DNA of 32,770 bases from Blastocladiella britannica (GCA_025349905.2 MU624669.1:1-32770); one strand, 5' to 3'; positions 8,949 through 22,410 are shown, counted from the stretch's first letter. Numbers and translations: made by a program. The notes: generated from the letters alone by a model not told the origin.

Positions 8949-10879
8949 ATGGGCAATCCTCGCGGCGCACCTATCCACAATCCGGCCATTGCCGCCACGG
9001 CCGAGACCAAGTTGCGCGAACTGTTTGAGAGCTCTGCCCGCACCCATGCCGAGCGCGCGGGGCTGGCCGGAATGCGCCGCCCGCCCGGTTCCGAATCGAT
9101 GGCCGACCTCATGGCCATGTTCTCATCCCGCACGACTGATGCTGCCGAAGGCCGGAGCGAGTTTCCGTTTGGTCGTCGACGCAGCCACGGAGGGAGCGGT
9201 GGTGGGAATGGTGGAAGTGCCAGTGGGAACGATGGGGGTGCCGTTGAGAACAGTGGTTCCGAGGCGCACGCCAATGGCGCGATGGACTTTGATACGTTCG
9301 TTGCTCGCATCGACACCGCCGACCCGTCGGTGCGCCGGTCGTTTGACGTGATTTACTCGGTACCTTCCTCTTATTTCTATTCATGGTCGGTCCGATGTGG
9401 TCGGCCAGTCAGTCACTTCATTGCGGCCTAAATTCAACATAAAAAAAGGACACCCGCCATCGCATTGACATGGAAAATCTCTCGGCTCGCTGGCGCACGG
9501 ATCCCCGCCGCCAGGACTCGGGCCGGACTCAACTGGCGTCGTTCTTTGGCCGCCGCGAGGACGGCACCAGCTCCGAGAGCGACGACAGCGTCTTTGACGA
9601 TTTCGCGATGGGATCGGGTATGCTCTGGAACTCGGCCGTGGGCGCCGACGGAGGTGGATCGGACCAGCCACTGCCCGTGTTTGGATCGGTGGCGCCGCGC
9701 GCTCGTCTGGCCCGCCGTCGCTGGGTGCCACTCGGAGCCCCCGAGTCCTTTGCCGCCGCCGCACCGCTGCCGCCGCCGCCGCCGCCGCCAATCCCGTTCA
9801 CCATCCCATCATCATCTTCTTTGTCATCGTTTGCGCCGCCCATGTGGCCGATCCTGCCACCGGCTCCGACCCGTCCTCCGCCGCCCCCTCCACCCAACGC
9901 TCTGTCGCAACTTCCCCTGATGCCCATGAGCATCGATCCCGGACCAGCGCCGTCGGTCTTATTTCAGCAGCAGCACCAACATCAGCAGCAGCTGATGGTC
10001 CAGCGGCACCAAGGCCAGCAACAGCAACTCCTTCAGCGGCAGCAAGAGCAGACGCAGCGGCGCATGCGCCACCAGCAGCTCCGGCAGATCCGGGACCAGC
10101 CGCCGACGTCGATCGCACAAGCGATTCGCGATGCGATTCACGCGGTACGGTCCACCATGGACCCCCCTTCGTCGACTTCAGCATCGGCGTCGGCGGCGAC
10201 AGTATTGGCGGGAATCGCACCGGAGGCAGCGACGTCGCGTGCGCGGCGTGTCGGCGGCACCGACACCATCCGCCATGGCACCACCATTGGCCACGGCGAC
10301 GACACGGAAACACATATCTTTTCGGTGGTCATTCCGATCGAGTCGCTGAACAATGGCGGCGGCGGACCAGCAATAGAGACTTCCTTGGCGGTGGACGGCA
10401 GTGGCGAGGGGTCCGTGCAGTCTCCCTTCACGGGCGCCTCCACAGCTGGTACCATGTCCGTGCAATCGATGCACGAGTTTGCCCAAGAGACCGCACAGGC
10501 CATTGCGCAGGCGATCGCTCGGCATCGTCAGCAACCGCAGCCCAATTCGCCACAGGTTTCGGCGGTGGCGACGGCGACGGCATCGTCTTCTTCAGGATCG
10601 ACGACAGGCGCAGCCGAGTCAACGGATCCCCGCCAGCGTGACCGTCCGGCTACGGCGGCGCTGTCCATGGTCCCACCATCATCATCGGCGGCAGCGGCCT
10701 CGAGCAACACCGAGACGGGCCAAGTCGCTGCAGCAACGCCCTCACAAGCACGCGCCACCCGACGCACGGTGCGCCGGACCCAAGTCCGCCGAAACCAGTC
10801 GGGAGGAGGCGGCGGCAGTAACGGGTCTGCCGGTGGCGCTGGTGCTGGCGGTGGGAGCAGCGCGTCGGCGGCCAACTGA
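8949..10879 (+). CDS. Low-complexity orphan protein, 613 aa
   Basis: Two exons, 8949-9359 and 9449-10879, around an 89-bp intron (GTACCT donor, A-rich AAAAAAAG acceptor), phase 0. I do not recognise a family. The N-terminal 137 residues are partly ordered (AETKLRELFESSARTHAERA; DFDTFVARIDTADPSVRRSF), with a Gly-rich spacer. Exon 2 begins with a charged helix followed by SGRTQLASFFGRR. A Pro-rich region follows (two runs of seven or more Pro), then a Gln/His-rich helical region (about 300-345), two similar short amphipathic helices (SIAQAIRDAIHAV and ETAQAIAQAIARH), and a Ser/Ala/Gly-rich tail with a basic patch (ATRRTVRRTQVRRN). The composition resembles fungal transcription regulators or scaffold proteins, but no DNA-binding domain is visible. 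Start choice is supported by a TATA box and an A-rich leader. Confidence 0.6.
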
Positions 10880-10983
10880 TACACGCACCAGGGGCCAAAT
10901 ATACACACGCACATTCCATCCAAAAGTGAATCTATTTTTTTTTTCTATTCCATTGTCGTCGTACTTTAGTAAAAAAGAGGGTA

Positions 10984-13900
10984 TTAACCGGAGCTTGACT
11001 TTCTGGCATTCCACGCGTCGAGGGCCACTTCCGCCATCTGCTGTGCCGACTCGGGTCCCAGTTCGTTGACCATGCTTTTGAACATGCCCGTCCCACGAAT
11101 AAACGCGCCCGTGTCGGCACGCACCGTGTCGTTGGGCTTGTCGCCCATTGTTAGAAGCTCGTGCGGGTGGCCCGACTCGGCAACTCGCCCGCTTTCAATC
11201 ACTAGCACCCGGTCGTAGTCGGCAATGGTGCCCAGCCGGTGCGCGACCGTGATCACCAGGGTGTCGCGCGGTACTTCCGTCTTGAGCGCGCGCTGGATCA
11301 CCGCGTCGGACCGGACGTCGATGTTGGCGGTCGCTTCGTCGCACACTAGGACTTTGGCGTTGCGCAGGAGCGCTCGAGCCAGGCTCAACAACCTGTCATT
11401 TTGGTCAGCCAGTGTATATGCGATCTGGTAAAGTGAGAAAACGTACTGCCGCTGCCCAGAACTAAAGTTGGCTCCACCGTAGTCGACACGGCCATCGAGC
11501 TTGCCGTCCATGCCCTCAATCACCGACTTGAGCTCGACACTCTCGAGTGCTTGCCATAGACTCGAGTCCTGGTACTCGCCGAGCGGGTCTAAGTTGAATC
11601 GCACCGTTCCACGAAACAAGACGGGCAGTTGTGGAATGATGGCAAGGTTGCGACGCAATTGCTCGAGCTTGAGCTTGGACGTCGGGTAATGGTCCAGATA
11701 CAACTCGCCAGAGAACGGATGCAGCCGAAAGATGGAGCTGATGAAGGTGGATTTGCCGGCCCCGGTGCGGCTGTTTAAACCAAGGAAGTGAGAGCCATTA
11801 CAACAGGCAGCAGCAAAAAGTGAACATACCCTACAATAGCAACACGATCGCCCGACTTGAGCGTCATGTTCCAGTCCGCCAGGGCCAGCGGGCCGCCCTT
11901 GGTGTAGCTCATGGACAAGTGCTTGGCCTCCATCACGCTGGTCTTGGGCCAATCGGCCGGCGGCGGTGGAACAAGCTTCAATGTCTCGGGAACATCCGAG
12001 TTCACCTCGTCCACCTCGGCCTCAGACGGCGCATCGCAGTACGCATACATACGTTCGATGCCCACAAATGCGGTTTCAAGATCCACGACACTCCGCACCA
12101 CCGAGTTCATCATGCGCGACAGCAAAATCGTGTACGCCAGCGCCATGCCCGCGTTCACGGGTGACAGTCGTCCGTACCGTGCAATCAGCATGGCCACCAG
12201 CGCCGACGCTCCAATGAACAACGACAGGTACACTTCGGACCGGAGCGCAAACCACCGCGAACACGTTTGCATGTGCCACAGAGCCCGCGAGTTGCGGTCC
12301 ACGGCGGCCAAGAACCGGGCGCGGAAATTGGCCTGCGCGGCGTGCGCCCGGATCACGGGCAACTTATCCACCGTCTCGGCTATCTCCAGCACGACGGGGG
12401 CACGGGTCAGAGCTTCCATCTGGCGCAGCTGCCGCTGGGCGCTGATGAACCGGCTGCGCAGCGAGAAGATGCCGAGGCCGAGAATGGGGAGCATGAACGC
12501 CATGATGGGGAGCATCGTTACCACGGTGGCCAAGATGCCCCAGGTGTCAAATAGGAGGAGTGCCATCTCAAACAGCAGGTCACACAGCCTTTCGTCGACA
12601 TCGTCTTGGTCCTTGGAAACCACACTGATCATTCGACCTTTTTTTGTATTTGATACCATGTTAGGCTGTTGAAAATATAAACGAAGCCCTGTGCGTACCC
12701 GATGTCTGCGTCATAAGCCAGGGCATGGACGCATTCATGATGCTGTAGATCATCTTGTTGCTGAGCGTCTTGCTGGCATGCAAGACCACTCCAAAAAATA
12801 CCACCGCGCGAGAGTACGCGACGAAAATGGCGGCCAGGGTCAGGCCCAGAGTGAGTTTGAATCGCCCCGTATTCGACCTCTGCACCTCCTCCGGCATATC
12901 GGCCCATGTCGCCAGCGCCCATTCGGTGGAGGATGAGTTGATTTGGGCCAAAGACAAGAGCGTGCAGCAGGTGGAGAACACCATGACGGGCGTGGGATCA
13001 AAGATGAAGCGGCGGATCTTCGACCATCGGAGGTTTCCTTCGGGGGCCACGTCCACGTACTTAAGCGCCACACTGGTGGCCCTGGTCTTTTTTTTGATTG
13101 CGTCGCCTTCGTCGCCACCGTCGCTGCTCAGCGGCGCAGTGTTGTCGGAGCTACCTCCCGTGGTTAAACTGCCAAGCGACGCGCGCCTGCGCAGCTCGGA
13201 CATGGACACCACCGACGATTTCAGCACCAGCGGTCCGGGTACACCGACACGGCCAATGACACCTTGTTTCTCGGACTCGAGCGCACTCGCCACCTTGTTC
13301 TTGGCCTCCCATTTCTTCAAGTACTCGATCCAGGCGCTGTTGTGGCGCACATTCGTGACCATGGATTTGCCATCAACACTAGCAACAAAGTCTTGCCACG
13401 TCGCAGTGCTCGAAACAGTCCCATGCTCGACAATTGCCATGGCATCGCAGCGGCGGGCAAATGCCAGGCTGTGGGTGATGAGAATGCGCGTAACGCCCGT
13501 CAAACTGCTAATGGTCGCAAACAGCCGCTGTGCGACCTTTGGGTCCACGGCGCTGAGCGGGTCGTCCAAAAGCAGGACCGGCGCGCGGGAGTAAATGGCG
13601 CGTGTCAGGGCCAGTCGTGCGCGCTGTCCGCCCGAGAGCATGTTCCCGCGCTCGCCCACCTGCGTATCAATCCCATGCGCCCATGCCTTGACATCCGAGT
13701 CGAGCTGACACATGCTAATCACCTGCGCCAACCAAATCGGGTCCAAGGGGCGGTCAAACAAGATGTTTTCGAGCACAGTGCCTGACATGACAGCCGGGTT
13801 CTGGGTCACGTATCCAACCAGCGATCCCGACAAAAGCGAGCTGGTCGCAAGCGCCGTTCCGAGTGCCGACGGCGTAAAGTGCGAGCTGGCGGGTGCCAGC

Positions 13901-15568
13901 GGCATTTCACCCAGCAACGCCGAGACCAGCGACGACTTGCCGCTGCCCACGGGGCCCGTGATGGCCGTCAGCGACCCGGCCGCAAGGTGCAAGTGCGGGA
14001 CACGCAGCCCGAACGTGGGCTCGGGCGGCTCCGGCTGCGACATGTCCAGGTCGTTCCCCGCCATGTCCCTTTTCATGATCGCGCGATCCTTGGCACCGTA
14101 CGAGAACTCGGCCGGCCACTGGAACACAGCATTGCGCACCGTGATCGGCGTCGGCTTGCCCAGAGTATCGAATCCTGGCGCAACTGGACCTTGAATTGCC
14201 TCGAGCTCGGTTTGCAACAGGTACGCGGTGATGCGCTCGAAAGCGACATTGACTTTGGCGCCGGACTTGACCGCGAGCGGAAACATGTCCCCCATAGTGC
14301 TATTGATGCCGTCCCATAAGTTACTGCACATGAAAAACTTTTCGGCCGTGAATGGAAACCCGGCGAAGATGCATGTTGCCAGCGTGACGAGGCCGATCGT
14401 GATTGTAAATACGAAGGATGAGGCCGACATGGCTGCGTCCACAAGAAATTGTCTAGACGGATATTCCCATTGATTTTTTGCTGTGAGATCATTATGCTTT
14501 TACTGGGAAGGCTGATCGTACCTATGCAGTGATTGGAGCTCGCGCGAGCGAATGAGATTGACACGATCGATAAATAGCTTTTGCCAGAGGTTTCTGTTTT
14601 TATCAAGTCATAGAATGCCCTTAGTCGCAAGATCGATTTCCAAAATAGAAAGTGCGTACACTTTGATCACAGTCATACCATGGATAATATCTGTTACAAG
14701 CTTGATCCGACTATCGCGCCAGGTGACGGCCGCGCGACGGAAATAGTCGTACATTTGCGCCGCCAAGAAATTCTGGATCCCAAGCAAGAGCACGCCCACC
14801 AGGACAATAAAAGCTGGCCATCCAAGCTCAAAGTACAAGATCCGGAGACCCAAGACCAAATTAACAGGGGCGATCCACAAGAAATGCCCCTGGGCGCAAA
14901 ACTGGTCGAGGGGCGCCAGTTCCGTGGACACAAACGACATGAGCATTTCGTTCCCAACCGAATACGTTGCCAGCCGCGTCGCCTTGTCAAATACCAGGGC
15001 GAAAATCGCCGCTCGAGTCTGCGTGCACGCGTTCTGAAGCCGGTAGCGCGACTGGTGCCACATTTGCGTTCGGATCAAAGCCGCTACCATGAACCAGAAC
15101 GCGGTGAGGACGCATCGCCGGACTTGGCGATCGTGAATGAATTGCGAAAGGCTGGCTGGAAAGTCATGGGTGTGGGCTTGCATGTGCTTGACTTCTGCAA
15201 CGATATGGCCCTGATCCAGCCCAATTCATTTTCTTTGAGTTTGATGGCAATTCTAACAGTTAAAAACTTGTGGAGAGGTATACCAGGAGCAAAGCTTGCG
15301 AGATCACAGCCAGCAACTGACAAAAACTCATAAAGCCAGTGAGGAAAATAGTATTTTGGTGAATCTTGCAGAGAACTCGGCCGAGCCGCGGCTGGATCGG
15401 GGGCGAGCGCGAGTTGCAGTACACCAGCTCGGCGTCCCATGCTTTCTTTAGCACGTCTCCCACATATTTGGTCGTGAGTTCTGGCAAGAGCGGAAAGAGG
15501 TGGTCTTCTTGGATTGTAGCCCGCTGATCGAGCAGCGGGGTAATCCATCCGAACAGCGAAGAAGGCAT
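10984..15568 (-). CDS. ABCC-family (MRP-like) ABC transporter
   Basis: Seven exons: 15568-15284, 15210-14660, 14593-14522, 14452-12699, 12637-11830, 11770-11447 and 11392-10984 (1400 aa). All junctions are in phase. Domain order is TMD1-NBD1-TMD2-NBD2 with no TMD0; the protein opens with SLFGWITPLLDQR, the usual start of the ABCC core. NBD1 has Walker A GPVGSGKSS (about 468), signature LSGGQRARLAL and Walker B LLLDDPLSAVD (Asp at the catalytic Glu position, normal for ABCC NBD1). NBD2 has GRTGAGKST (from 1157, spanning an intron), signature SSGQRQLLSLARALL restored by splicing, Walker B VLVCDEATANID with the catalytic Glu, and the H-loop VAHR. The linker carries a phospho-linker-like RRRASLGS. 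Family members export organic anions, glutathione conjugates or xenobiotics from plasma or vacuolar membranes. The substrate cannot be told from sequence. It is not CFTR-like beyond the fold. Confidence 0.92.
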
Positions 15569-15820
15569 TGGCAGAACTGGCTATGAATGGTTGATTCCCA
15601 ACCAACCAAAAAGCAAATGTTGTGGTTTATAAGAGAAGCGTGGTAGCGGGAATTGGCCGGGCCTTATATTCAAAGGATTAAAACCTGCTTGCTTGGAGGA
15701 AAGAGAGGTGATCGTTCTCACAGTACAACACTCATCTTGTCCTCCCCATCCCCAACATATACTGCTAGCGCCACGACAGCAAATCTGGGTGGCAAAGAGA
15801 ACTCAATTTGGAATTATTTT
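15569..15820. other. Intergenic: RPC1 3' end and ABCC promoter
   Basis: 252 bp between two minus-strand genes. No clear TATA box or polyadenylation hexamer was identified. Nothing else is visible. Confidence 0.4.
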
Positions 15821-18800
15821 TCACACGACAGAAACCAAGGGAGCAGAGGACTCCCACTGCGGAAGATCAAAGAGCAGTGGCGGGCGCGTGATCTTGGTCG
15901 TCTCGACCTTTTGCACCAGCTTAAAGATGCCCGATCCGATCGGCATTGGGATACCCATGATGATGCACTCGGAGACGCCCTCGACCGGGTCGCGCTTCGA
16001 GTACAGCGACGCGTCAAACAAGTGGTCGGTGGTCTTTTCGAACGACGCCAGCATCAGCACGCTGTCCTTCATCTTGGAGACGCCGAACCGGGTGATTCCG
16101 AGCACCTCGCCCTTGAACGTCATGACGTCGGCCAGCAGCATCACGTGGCGCGGATCAATGGTCATGCCGTGCGTCGACATGGTGTACTGGATCTCATTGA
16201 TGATGGTCCCGCGCGCGGCCTCGATCCCCAGCACCTGTTCCACCTCGACAATGTGGTTCGACTTGGTCAGCTCGCCCACCACGCCGTCCGTGTTCATCAC
16301 TTGCCGCAGGCCCAACCCCTCCACCAGGAGATCATACGCGGGCCCGCCCGCCGGCTTGTCGGACGGCGTCTGCGACTCGGAAATCACCGCGCGCCGAATC
16401 GAGCCGTACCCGTTGACCAGCACGTCGGGCAGCACGCGCTTGTAGTGCAGGAGATCGGTCATGTTGTCGGCCATGACCACGATCGCCCGCCGCTCCGGGT
16501 ACACGCACACTTGCGACGGCGCCAGCTTGAGCAGTTTGGTGGACACGAGCGAAGAGTGGATGGTCCCCAGGTGGATCTCGAGTTGGAGCGCGCGAATCAC
16601 TGCAAAGTCGATGCGGATCTCGAGGTGCGCGCTCTGCGAGCAGTACACCAGGTCAATGCAGTGGGCAATGTCGCCCAGCCGCGTCTTTTCGATCCGGCCT
16701 TTCACAATGCGCGCGGCCGTCTCGGACTCGCGCGCCACCAGCCGCGCGGTGATGATGGGTGTGGCAATGGCCTTGGCGGCGTTGATAATTTCCTTAATGC
16801 GCGGGACACCCAGCGTCACGTTCATGGACGCGACACCGGCGAAATGGAACGTCTTGAGCGTCATCTGCGTCCCGGGCTCGCCAATCGACTGCGCGCCGAC
16901 CGCCCCCACCGCCGATCCAGGCTCAATCAGCGCTTTGCGGTACTTGCGGCGGGCAATGTCAATGAACGCCCCGAGCTGTGCGCGCGTGATCGAAAATAGC
17001 TGGTTGGCCTTTTGCACTGGGTACTGGTCCAGGAGCACCCGCAGCGGCGCCGCCACCTTGGAATCCACGAATGTCAGCAGCGACGAAATGAACATGTCCG
17101 AGGTTTCGCCCGCCCACGACGTGGTGGTCGCGCGCACCGCGTCCATGATCTCGTCCGGGTGCAGCGGCGTGTCGCGAATGTGCTGCGTCGAGTGCATTGC
17201 GTGGCGCAAGTTGCGCGCAAACTCCACGGGCTGGTTGTCGCCCTCAATGTTGGCTGGGTCGAGGCCGTCGTCGCCAAACACAAACTGCACGACTCCACCG
17301 GATGAGTTGCGCACCGTCTTGTCGTAATGCGCCGTCAGGTCCTCGAGCGCCTTCATCAGTCGACGCTGCATGTAACCGGTCTCGGCGGTCTTGACAGCGG
17401 TATCCACGAGACCTTCACGACCCGAGACGGCGTGGAACAGGAACTCTGTAGGCGTGAGGCCCGTGTAGAACGAGTTGCGCACAAAGCCCTTGGCGGCGGG
17501 GAGCTTGGACCGCTTCGGGAAGTGAGGCAGCGACCGCTCGTCGAATCCGTCAGGGATACGGGACCCGGAAATAATCTGCTGTCCGACACACGCCACCATC
17601 TGGCACACGTTGATTTTGGATCCCTTGGACCCGCACACGGACATGATGAGCGGCGCATTGTACTTGTTGAGCTCCTCCATGCACAGCTGCCCCGCCTGGT
17701 CACGAATCTTGGACAGCACGCCCGAGATCTGGGACTCGAGGGTCTGCTCGGCGTCGCACCCGGCCAAGTTCTCGAGCTGCCCGCGCTTGGACTTGTCAAT
17801 GAGGATATCGCAGTCGCTGTATCCCTTGCGCACCATGTCCTCCTTCTTGTCGGTGAGCGACCGTCCCGGCTGCACGTCCTGAATGCCGATCGAAAACCCT
17901 TGCTGGCCGAGCCACCGCGCGCAGAACCGCGCCAGCCGGTTCATGCACTCGGCCGCGCGCACGGGGCCAAAGTCACGCAGCGCCACGTAAAACACGCTGT
18001 CCTTGTTTCCGTCGCCCACCACCGCCTTGTCCCACACGCCGCAAAGCACCTCCGAGTTCTGCACCACGAGCCAGCCGTCCTCGGGCGACATTTCGGGGAC
18101 GTGTTTGGCAGTGGAGCCCTTCTTGGGGGGCACGTACGAGCGGGTCTTGGCCTCGAGGTTGACCATGATGGGCGAGTGCTTGTTGGGGCGCAAGAGGCAC
18201 GAGAGCAGCTGCTTGCCCGACCAGAGCCGCTGCGGCTTGAAGATGCACGGTGGCGGGAGGTCGAATTTGATGTCGCCCTGCATTAATTTTGTCATGAGTA
18301 TTTATGTCACAAAATATGTTGAAAACAAGTGAAAACATACCATAAACAAGAGCATCTGGGTGATCTGAATCCGATCGAAAAACGCGTCCTTGCGCGACAC
18401 CAGGTAACTAGCCGTGATGAAATCCTGGGTGGCGGCGATAATGGGCTCGCCGTTCCGCGGGGTGACCAAGTTATTCTTGACGCCCATGAGCTCGAGCGCC
18501 TCAGCGCGTGCCTCGTCCGTCTGCGGCAAGTGCATATTCATTTCGTCGCCGTCAAAGTCGGCGTTGTACGGCGTGCACACGCACTCGTTGAACCGGAACG
18601 TGCGCCATGGTCGGATCTTGGCCAAGTGCGCCATGATTGACAGCTTGTGCAGCGACGGCTGCCGGTTGAACAGCACCACGTCGTCGTCGCGCATGTGCCG
18701 CTCCACCACGTCGCCAATGCGCAGGTTCTGCGCCACCGTCGCCCGGTTTCCAAACTTGAGGAATTTTTTCAGACCCGTCGACGACTCGACCACATAGTTG

Positions 18801-20322
18801 GCGCCCGGGTGGTGCTCGGGGCCTGTGCGGACCAGCCCGCGCAGGTACTCGATGTTGTGCGCGGTCGCGCGCTCGGGGAACGTCAGCACCTTGGCCACGT
18901 GCTCGGGCACCGCCACTTGGTCAATGCGCATGTTGGGATCGGGCGAAATGACCGTGCGGCCCGAGAAATCAACGCGCTTGCCCGAAAGGTTGCCGCGGAA
19001 TCGGCCCTGCTTGCCCTTGAGGCGCTGTGAGAAGCCACGGTGCCGCTTGTTGTCGGGGTTCTGTGCAATCTGCAAGGGCAGTCCCGGCATGTCCGAGTTG
19101 ATGTACAGGCCGGCGGCAAAGTTCATAAAGTCCCATTGTTCCTGTTCAATCATTTTTATTGAGAGATCAAGTGTGCAATCCAAGTCAGGGAAAGAAAGAA
19201 AGTAGCATACCATGATGCCAGAGAGGGGCTCGCCCTTGGCCAAGTTGTTGCGAATCAGGGCATTGGTGTAAATGATCTCCACCAGCTTGCCCGTCAGTGA
19301 GTCTTCGTTACTGCGAGTTAAATGAATTGAATGAATGAGGTTCTTTCCAAACGAGAAAAAAGGACAGGGACATACCTCTCCCCTTCGTCGCGAGCAACAC
19401 TGGGACGAATGACCCCAGGTGGGACCGGTAAATACGTCCACAGGTAGTCTTCGGGGCGGCCAAACTCGGGGTTCATGCCCAGCAGCTCCACATCCTCGTC
19501 CGAGATGGCAACAAACAGCTGCAGCACCCGCAATGGGTGCAGCTCGTCCTGCGCTTTCCCGAGATGGGCCGCCAGTTCTGGGACGGCCGAGATGACGGGG
19601 GCAAACGATCCCTTCCATTCTACGTGCGCGTCCGCATTGGACTTGGCCCGGAACCGATCGTGCGCGATCTTGAGCGGGCCAACCTTTTTCACCACTCCAT
19701 TGGGCGCCTTGCAGTACGGGCACAGCGTGTGCTTGCGGCAGGCAGTGTTGAGCAGCTTGAGCATGCGCAGGCGCGTCATATTGTCCATGCCAGGCGTCCG
19801 GAGGCGGCGCAGGTACGAGCGGCGATCGGTTTCGGAGAGCATCACGCGGCTGCAGACCTGTTTTCAAGGAAGTGAGCAAGGACGGGACCAACCATTAAAG
19901 AAATCTACGGTACCTTGCAGATGTTTTGCAGCGTGGTAATGATGGCGCGGAAGTAGCCAATGTGGAACAGGGGCAGTGCCAGGCGAATGTGGCCAAAGTG
20001 GCCTGGGCAATCGGCGAGCTTGTTGCCGCAGGTGTTGCATTCGGCCACCTTTTCCGACGGGCCAAGACGCAAGTCGAGCGGGCCATGTGGGACAACGCCC
20101 TGCCGGCTCGAGTCCACGAATTTAAATGTCTCTGGCGCGACCACCTCGACCTCCGAGTTGCGCACGATATCGGCACGCGAGGAGACGCCGAATTGGATGT
20201 ATTTGCTGTGTGTTGTGTGATTTCAAGGTCAACAGCGACTTGCCACTGGTTGGTTGAACGTTTGCGTACATTTTCTTGGGCACCTGGTCCAAGACCGGGA
20301 GCAGCGACTTGGGCGCGCGCAT
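15821..20322 (-). CDS. RPC1: RNA polymerase III largest subunit RPC1
   Basis: Six exons: 20322-20270, 20205-19914, 19857-19376, 19310-19211, 19141-18341 and 18277-15821; introns of 56 to 69 bp; 1394 aa against 1390 in human. This is the catalytic beta'-like subunit of the nuclear polymerase that makes tRNA, 5S rRNA and U6. The N-terminus [18 protein letters not shown] and the zinc-binding [17 protein letters not shown] match Pol III rather than Pol I or [12 protein letters not shown] (from 502) carries the three Mg-binding aspartates. [17 protein letters not shown] and [12 protein letters not shown] are the clamp and active-site blocks. [19 protein letters not shown] is the trigger-loop region. 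There is no Pol II-type heptad CTD. The C-terminal end [15 protein letters not shown] is typical of RPC1. The start at 20322 is the only ATG giving a short first exon in phase. Nothing appears degenerate. Confidence 0.97.
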
Positions 20323-20497
20323 TGCTATTGCTGGTCCGTGTGTCCAATTTTGTTGTTGTTTGATTGCTGCACGAAAAGAGAGAAGCGGTTTAGCGCACGA
20401 TGAGATCGACATGACTCTGCAAAATTCTTGTGGTGTATGGTATGTATTTCTTGCGAGATGCCCAAAAAATCCCTTTGAAGTGCAAAAAAACGACTAG

Positions 20498-22410
20498 TTA
20501 CTTGCGCTGGGTCGCAGCAGCAGCACCCATAGCACTTGAGAAACCAGTCATGAACCCAGGTTCTGCTGCGGCCGATCCACCACCACCCTGGAAGTAAACA
20601 GTGCCAGCGGGGAGCGACCGGGTGCGGGCCACATCAATCTCCGACAGCAGGATGGACGCAGTGTGCGGACCCTTGACCTGATCGTAGGCGGCGGTGAGCG
20701 CAGCCACCTCGGCAGCCTTGGCGTGGGCCATCATCTCCACCTCGCGCGCGCGCGCGGTCGCCAGCTTGATGATATTGTCGGCGTCCTGCTGCGTGCGCAG
20801 CGCCGACGCCTCGGCCTCGGCCTTGGCCACCTGACGGGCCCTGGCCTCGGCAACAGTGACCAAGTTGGCGGCGTCCTGTGCGGCAGCCATGGCCGACGAC
20901 TCGGTCTGGGCCTTGGCAACCTGTACTTGCTCGTAGTATTTGGCGTCGGCGGCCTTGGACCGCGTGTAAAACTCGGCGTCGGCCAGGGCTTTGCGCTGCG
21001 ACGTCTCGACCTCCACCACCCGCAGCTTGCCGCGCTCGGTCTCGATCTTGATGTGGTTCTCGAGATCGATTTGGGTCGCGCGCATCTGGTTCTGCAGCAC
21101 CGCCTCGGCCGCCTTTTCCAAGTCGCGGCCCAGGGACCCGTCGAGCTGCCGGTCCAGCACCTCGAATGATTCGACCACCACGCCGTATTGCACCGCCTGC
21201 TGCGTGAGCTCCTGCATGCACTCGTGCTTGAACGTGTCGAGCCACGGCACCACGTCGTGGTCAGGGACATCGGACGCCACCGCCTTCTTGGCGCGCATAA
21301 ACTGTTGGTACGACAGCCGCGAGACCACGGCGTTGACCGCCGACTGCGCCGGATTCACCAGCGCCGCAAACGCGTCGTTGTAATGCGGGGCCAGCAGCAG
21401 TGCCTCAGCCAGGCGGTACCGCAGGTTGACGTGCAGTACGACCGGTACACCTTCAAGCGTGTACGCTGGCTTGGTAGCGAACGTGGTCTGGCGCTCGGCC
21501 AGCGAAAAGAATCCGCGGAACGTCGTGGTCGGGTTGGTGATGACGTGCTGTCCTGCCGGCAACTCAATCAGCCGCTCGCCCTGCTGCAGGATGAGCACCG
21601 ACGACACGGGCACGTTGAAGAACGTGGCCACGGTGGCGTTGACGGCGACGCTGTTTTCGGCCCCCACACGCGCGCGCACCTCCTTCTTCCATCCGATGGT
21701 CTGCTTGGTCGACGACTCGACCACCGCGCACTCGGCGCCCAAGTCCAGCGTGTCGACCACCTCGATGATGCGGAACCGGCCCTCGGCGCCAAACGCCGCA
21801 AACCCGCCGTTGCGCACGCAAAAGATCTGGTTGGTCGGGGACTGGATCACCATGCACTCGCCCTGCCCCACCTGGCCGTACGTGAGGCCCATGAAATCGA
21901 CGCACGCCGTGACCGACCGTTTCCCACACCACGAGTGCGTCCACGAAAAGTTGAAGTACCGGCCCGGTTTGGTGACGATCACGGGGCGGCCCGCGTACGA
22001 GTACAGGCCAATCTGTCCCGGTTCCACCGCCCGGCCAATCAGCGTGCGCGCCTTCTTGTGTGAAATGAGCCGGTGCTGGCCCGAAGCAATAAGGCGCTTG
22101 TCGAGCTCCTCGAACGCGCGCATCATCGAGCCCAGCCCGACATCGACAAAGTACGGGTGCTGGTGCACGGAGGGGGGCACGGACCAGTCGTCGGTACCTT
22201 TTTATATGAATGTCAATTATGTGACGTAATGCAAAAATATGGGAAATGCACAATACCATCGCCCTCAATACCCTCAACGAAACCGCGATCCGTCTTGAAT
22301 CCGCGGGGATGGGCGGCAGCGTCACCGTTGGATGAACCAGCATCGCCAGCGGCCACCGCAGCCCGGGGTTTGTACGGGATGCTTGGGGATGGGGGTGCGA
22401 GACCAGACAT
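20498..22410 (-). CDS. SPFH/band-7 domain protein with long helical tail
   Basis: Exons 22410-22257 and 20498-22197 (59-bp intron, GTATTG donor, phase 1) give 617 aa. SPFH proteins oligomerise on membranes or microdomains. Visible: an N-terminal Pro-rich leader; a region with two related beta-rich units (VEPGQIGLYSYAGRPVIVTKPGRY and, lower, GQGECMVIQSPTNQIFCVRNGG); an SPFH core at about 245-440 (VLILQQGERLIELPAGQH, VPVVLHVNLRYRL); and a continuous Ala/Glu/Lys/Arg-rich helix at about 400-570 expected to form a coiled coil. There is no N-terminal transmembrane span or signal peptide, which argues against stomatin or prohibitin. The architecture resembles flotillin or Dictyostelium vacuolin. The start is uncertain: ATG 22410 is preferred because sequence above it looks like leader, but the frame stays open to ATG 22566 (52 more residues). 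Confidence 0.75.

Noticed and set aside
15653..16999. A 448-codon open frame on the plus strand, and another at 17327-18286, opposite RPC1.
   Set aside because: Both are antisense to a fully conserved RPC1 exon. In G/C-ending codon sequence such shadow frames are expected, and the translations are Arg/His-rich without any domain.
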